A DNA stretch of 64,000 nt from Candidatus Tokpelaia sp. JSC189 (lineage in GTDB: Bacteria; Pseudomonadota; Alphaproteobacteria; Rhizobiales; Rhizobiaceae). The translations under genes were made by a program, and so were the position numbers. This document shows, piece after piece, positions 60,871-64,000 of this stretch. Below the pieces are notes generated by a model. The model searched no databases. It was not told the DNA's origin and worked only from the letters and a program-made list of their open reading frames with translations. The DNA lies in NCBI GenBank assembly GCA_003331045.1, contig QENA01000039.1:1-64000 (forward strand), read 5' to 3'. Numbering within the stretch: the stretch's first letter is position 1; each line of letters opens with the position of its first letter.

Positions 60871-62163
60871 ATGATGATGGGTGTTGATATCAGTCGATTA
60901 AGCAACGGTTTGATAGTTGCGACCCATAGAATGGTACAGATCGAGAGTATTGCCCTAGGAATCTGGATCAAAGTCGGTTCACGCAATGAGACAACTAGCC
61001 AGCATGGTATAGCCCATTTGCTGGAACATATGGCTTTCAAAGGCACTAATAACCGCTCTGCCCTTCGTATCGTGACAGATATTGAGAATGTAGGTGGAGA
61101 AATCAATGCACTGACCAATGTGGAAACAACTGCTTATTTCGCCCATGTCCTACGTGATGACATGCCTCTCGCGATTGATATTCTTTGCGATATTATCACC
61201 AATCCAAAATTTGATTCTGACGAGCTTGAACGTGAAAAGCAGGTTATCCTTCAGGAAATTGGCGCAGCTCATGATACGCCAGATGATATTGTTTTTGATC
61301 ATTTTACGGAGACAGCTTTTCAGTATCAGATGATCGGCCGTCCAATTCTTGGTACTGCAGGAACAGTTAAGGGCTTTTCATCCGATGATCTGCATTTATT
61401 TATGAAGACTCACTACACTCCCGACCGCATGGTTATTGTTGCGGCCGGTGCTGTTGACCATGAAATCTTTATACGTGAAATTGAACAAAAGCTTGGAACT
61501 TTCTCTGCCAGCACCCTGTCGCCTTTGCCAGAACCGGCCAATTATATCGGCGGTGATTTCCGCGAATATCGCGATCTCATCGAGACTCAGGTTCTGCTTG
61601 GCTTTAAAGGGCGTGCCTACCATATGCCCGATTTTTATGTCTCACAGCTTCTATCAATAATCATAGGCGGCGGTATGTCCTCGCGCCTTTTTCAACAGGT
61701 GCGTGAAAAACGGGGGCTTTGCTATTCTATCTACGCCTTTAACTGGGGATTTTCAGATATTGGGCTTTTCGGTATTCATGCCGCCACAGGTAGGGACGGA
61801 CTTGCAAAGCTTATACCTATCATTCTGGATGAATTACATAAGATCGCTGACTATATTGATGAAAAAGAACTGACCCGCGCCAAGGCGCAGCATCATGCCA
61901 ATCTTGTTATGACGCAGGAAAGCTCGGTCAGCCGAGTCAACCATATCGCTCGGCAAATCCTGCTTTATGGTCGCCTAATTCCTGACTACGAACTGTCTGA
62001 ACGGCTAGCACTTGTAACATCCGAGCAGCTAAGTGACCTTGCTCAGCTGCTATTTCTTGATACAAAGCCGACACTGGCTGTTGTCGGACAAGCTGATGAA
62101 CTGATGCCCTTTGATGAGATCGAAAGCCGGCTCACAACTTCAGGCGATCATCAAATATTCTGA
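60871..62163 (+). CDS. M16 family zinc peptidase
   Basis: A pitrilysin-family protease of 430 residues, similar to mitochondrial processing peptidase beta. The inverted zinc motif HLLEH is at 49-53 (HGIAHLLEHMAFKGT), with the third glutamate expected in QVILQEIG. The second M16 lobe has the glycine-rich IIGGGMSSRLFQQVREKRGL. I use the ATG at 60871 since CAGGAG lies three bases upstream. A start at 60799 adds 24 unlikely residues. It lies 196 bases after thrC, an order common in Hyphomicrobiales. Its substrates are unknown. Confidence 0.92.
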   Translation: MMMGVDISRLSNGLIVATHRMVQIESIALGIWIKVGSRNETTSQHGIAHLLEHMAFKGTNNRSALRIVTDIENVGGEINALTNVETTAYFAHVLRDDMPLAIDILCDIITNPKFDSDELEREKQVILQEIGAAHDTPDDIVFDHFTETAFQYQMIGRPILGTAGTVKGFSSDDLHLFMKTHYTPDRMVIVAAGAVDHEIFIREIEQKLGTFSASTLSPLPEPANYIGGDFREYRDLIETQVLLGFKGRAYHMPDFYVSQLLSIIIGGGMSSRLFQQVREKRGLCYSIYAFNWGFSDIGLFGIHAATGRDGLAKLIPIILDELHKIADYIDEKELTRAKAQHHANLVMTQESSVSRVNHIARQILLYGRLIPDYELSERLALVTSEQLSDLAQLLFLDTKPTLAVVGQADELMPFDEIESRLTTSGDHQIF

Positions 62164-62506
62164 TAAGACAGGCATTTTCATCACATATCATGAAAGATCT
62201 AAGGCTAACCGGTTTTTTGTTCATCGAATGCAAGTTTAATGGATTGTTGAATATAATATCATGCGTAATCTGTAAGATCAATTCCAAGCCATCAATCACC
62301 CTTCTTGCATTTCCATTCGCCACAAACCAATACATGCAACAAAACCATACAAATATGCCATGATATATATGCTCTTCTATAACTGAATGCTGCCACTATT
62401 CTCTGCAGAAAATATTTCCGTGGCTAAAAATTGTCATGATTGCTGCTAAAATGAAATTATTTTATACCGCTTGAACTCAAAGGCGAGAAAGGATTTTTTT
62501 CGATCT
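62164..62506. other. Spacer before the sensor gene
   Basis: The 343-base gap follows the M16 peptidase. It contains no convincing frame, hairpin or repeat. It is AT-rich and probably carries the promoter of the following membrane sensor gene. Confidence 0.4.
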
Positions 62507-64000
62507 ATGTCAAATGTGCCTTCGATACCCTTTCTTGCCGATATTCTTTTTAAAAGTGCCCGGATAACAAGCTATATGCAAGGTTTCCAGATCGTGAAAC
62601 TGTCTTGGCTGTTCTGTACGTTTTTCATATTTGCCGTTTTCATGCATACAACCGGACATGCGGCTAATCTTATAAAAATTTCGGCCGATGACACAGCCCT
62701 TGATCTTTCGCGCGCAGTGCAAATTTTTCTTAATCAAGGCAAAAGCTTTCAGATATCTACAGTACCAGGGCCCGATGGTATTGTGCGCCGTATCGAGGTG
62801 CAGGCAAATGGTGAGCATCCTGCAGGGAACTGGGCTGTCTTTTCAATAACTAACCCAACAGATGAACAAATTGACCGCCTTATTGTTGCGCCCCACTATC
62901 GCCTAGCCAGATCAGGCCTGCTGGAGCCGGATCTCGGTTCAATCCGTATCCAATCCATCACCCCCAGCGAAGGATTTGCACTTGACCGGCGATATGCCGC
63001 TTCGAATTCCGACGTATTTCGCCTAACCATCAATCCCGGTGCAATTATCACTCTTGTGGTAGAACTTGGCTCTGCAAAACTCCCACAGCTTTATCTCTGG
63101 GAGCCGGAAGCTTATAAGGATACAATCAACTCTTATACATTATACCGCGGCATATTGCTTGGTATTTCAGCTTTGCTTGCCTTGCTTCTGACAATTCTTT
63201 TTATCGTCAAGGGCACTTCGCTTTTCCCTGCAACGGCAGCTTTTGCATGGGCTGTGCTTGCCTATATCTGTGTTGACTTCAACTTTCTCAACAAGCTTTT
63301 CGAGATTGCGCCTGACCATGAACCAATATGGCGAGCAAGCACGGAAGTAGCACTTGCAACCAGTATCCTCATCTTTCTTTTTATCTATCTACACCTACAC
63401 CGCTGGCACTACCACTTTAGTTACGGTGCATTTCTATGGATTCTGGCTTTATGCGGTCTTGGTGGACTGGCGGTTTTTGATCCCACGCATGCTGCTGGCA
63501 TTGCTCGGCTTTCTCTGGGCCTAACAGCAATTACAGGCATTATCCTGATCGGATATCTTTCTTTTTGTGGGTATGACCGCGCCATCATGCTTATTCCAAC
63601 ATGGCTACTCATCATACTCTGGCTAGTAGGTGCATATGCAGCCATAACAGGCCGTCTTGATAATGATATTGTACAGCCGGCCCTTGCGGGCGGACTCGTT
63701 CTGATTGTTCTTCTTATTGGCTTTACGGTCATGCAGCATGCATTTTCCGGCGATGGGATTAACCAGGGCCTGTTTTCCGATCTTGAACGACAGGCATTGG
63801 CTGTCATGGGTACAGATAATGTAGTCTGGGACTGGGATGTGTTACGCGACCGGGTGGCCACCAGCCCTGATCTTACGCTTTACCTTGGCTCAGGCGCTAA
63901 GACATTAACCGGCCCCATGCGCAACTGGCTTCCGGCTATGCATACGGAAGATAAGGACCGCTTTCGGATTGCACTTGATTTAGTTCTTGATGCCCGCAGT
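62507..64000 (+). CDS. Membrane sensor protein with PAS domain (3' end outside window)
   Basis: The frame is open for 498 codons to the window end, so the protein is truncated here by the window, not by mutation. A signal or first helix (about 30-50) is followed by a periplasmic beta-rich domain (about 55-205). Seven predicted transmembrane helices lie between about 212 and 420 (7TMR-DISM-like layout). A PAS-like segment then begins (about 432 onwards: VVWDWDVLRDRVATSPDLTL, YLGSGAK). In related Hyphomicrobiales a GGDEF-EAL cyclic-di-GMP protein follows thrC and the M16 gene, so an output of that kind is likely (inference). The start at 62507 follows AAAGGA at 12 bases. Confidence 0.75.
   Translation, partial: MSNVPSIPFLADILFKSARITSYMQGFQIVKLSWLFCTFFIFAVFMHTTGHAANLIKISADDTALDLSRAVQIFLNQGKSFQISTVPGPDGIVRRIEVQANGEHPAGNWAVFSITNPTDEQIDRLIVAPHYRLARSGLLEPDLGSIRIQSITPSEGFALDRRYAASNSDVFRLTINPGAIITLVVELGSAKLPQLYLWEPEAYKDTINSYTLYRGILLGISALLALLLTILFIVKGTSLFPATAAFAWAVLAYICVDFNFLNKLFEIAPDHEPIWRASTEVALATSILIFLFIYLHLHRWHYHFSYGAFLWILALCGLGGLAVFDPTHAAGIARLSLGLTAITGIILIGYLSFCGYDRAIMLIPTWLLIILWLVGAYAAITGRLDNDIVQPALAGGLVLIVLLIGFTVMQHAFSGDGINQGLFSDLERQALAVMGTDNVVWDWDVLRDRVATSPDLTLYLGSGAKTLTGPMRNWLPAMHTEDKDRFRIALDLVLDARS

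Overview
The window is chromosomal DNA of an alphaproteobacterium. Protein families and gene order both point to the Hyphomicrobiales (Rhizobiales), near Brucella and Bartonella: GcrA plus a CcrM-type methyltransferase, a GapR/DUF2312 protein, a double-length dCTP deaminase, a SAM-II riboswitch before metZ, DUF2093, DUF4164, DUF1036, and the ubiG / lysC-ptsP-prfA-prmC and tol-pal-tilS-ftsH-glmM clusters. Base composition is moderately AT-rich. Summing the gene gaps gives about 14.5 kb without an intact gene, so only about 77 % of the window is coding. Several gaps are gene-sized (0.5-1.4 kb) and two carry recognisable gene remnants. This suggests a host-associated lineage whose genome is eroding while biosynthesis is retained (inference; genus not determined).

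Layout. 1-0.95 kb: a repeat junction and a spacer. 0.95-4.2 kb: gcrA, then argD-argF with overlapping ends. 5.2-12.4 kb: dcd, metZ (behind a SAM-II riboswitch), mutL, a DUF2093 protein, an M48 lipoprotein protease and thiamine pyrophosphokinase. 12.4-13.8 kb: decayed DNA with an MFS transporter fragment and a repeat end. 13.8-21.2 kb: an uncharacterised membrane protein, purA, serA, serC (with a structured 5' leader) and grxC. 21.6-28.5 kb: ubiG diverging from lysC-ptsP-prfA-prmC. 28.5-38.6 kb, all minus strand: tolQ-tolR-tolA-tolB-pal, a wrecked cpoB, tilS, ftsH and glmM. 39.5-45.1 kb, minus strand: tkt-gap-pgk-fba. 45.3-49 kb: DUF4164-zapA, DUF1036-pyk, the second repeat copy and gapR. 49.6-57.9 kb: a soluble FtsK, a DsbA-like oxidoreductase, a DciA-like protein, mutY and ccrM. 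58-64 kb: a HAD phosphatase, thrC, an M16 peptidase, and the start of a membrane sensor cut by the window end.

Together these genes cover arginine, serine, methionine, threonine and lysine-family synthesis, lower glycolysis, purine and ubiquinone steps, envelope integrity (Tol-Pal, GlmM, FtsH), and an unusually complete set of alphaproteobacterial chromosome and cell-cycle factors (GcrA, CcrM, GapR, ZapA, DciA-like, FtsK). I found no tRNA, rRNA, CRISPR array, intact transposase or phage gene. No clearly novel multi-gene system is visible. The most unusual items are the perfect 284-bp duplication, the two cis-regulatory RNAs, the cpoB wreck inside the Tol-Pal operon, and the conserved-looking but undescribed 655-residue membrane protein next to purA.
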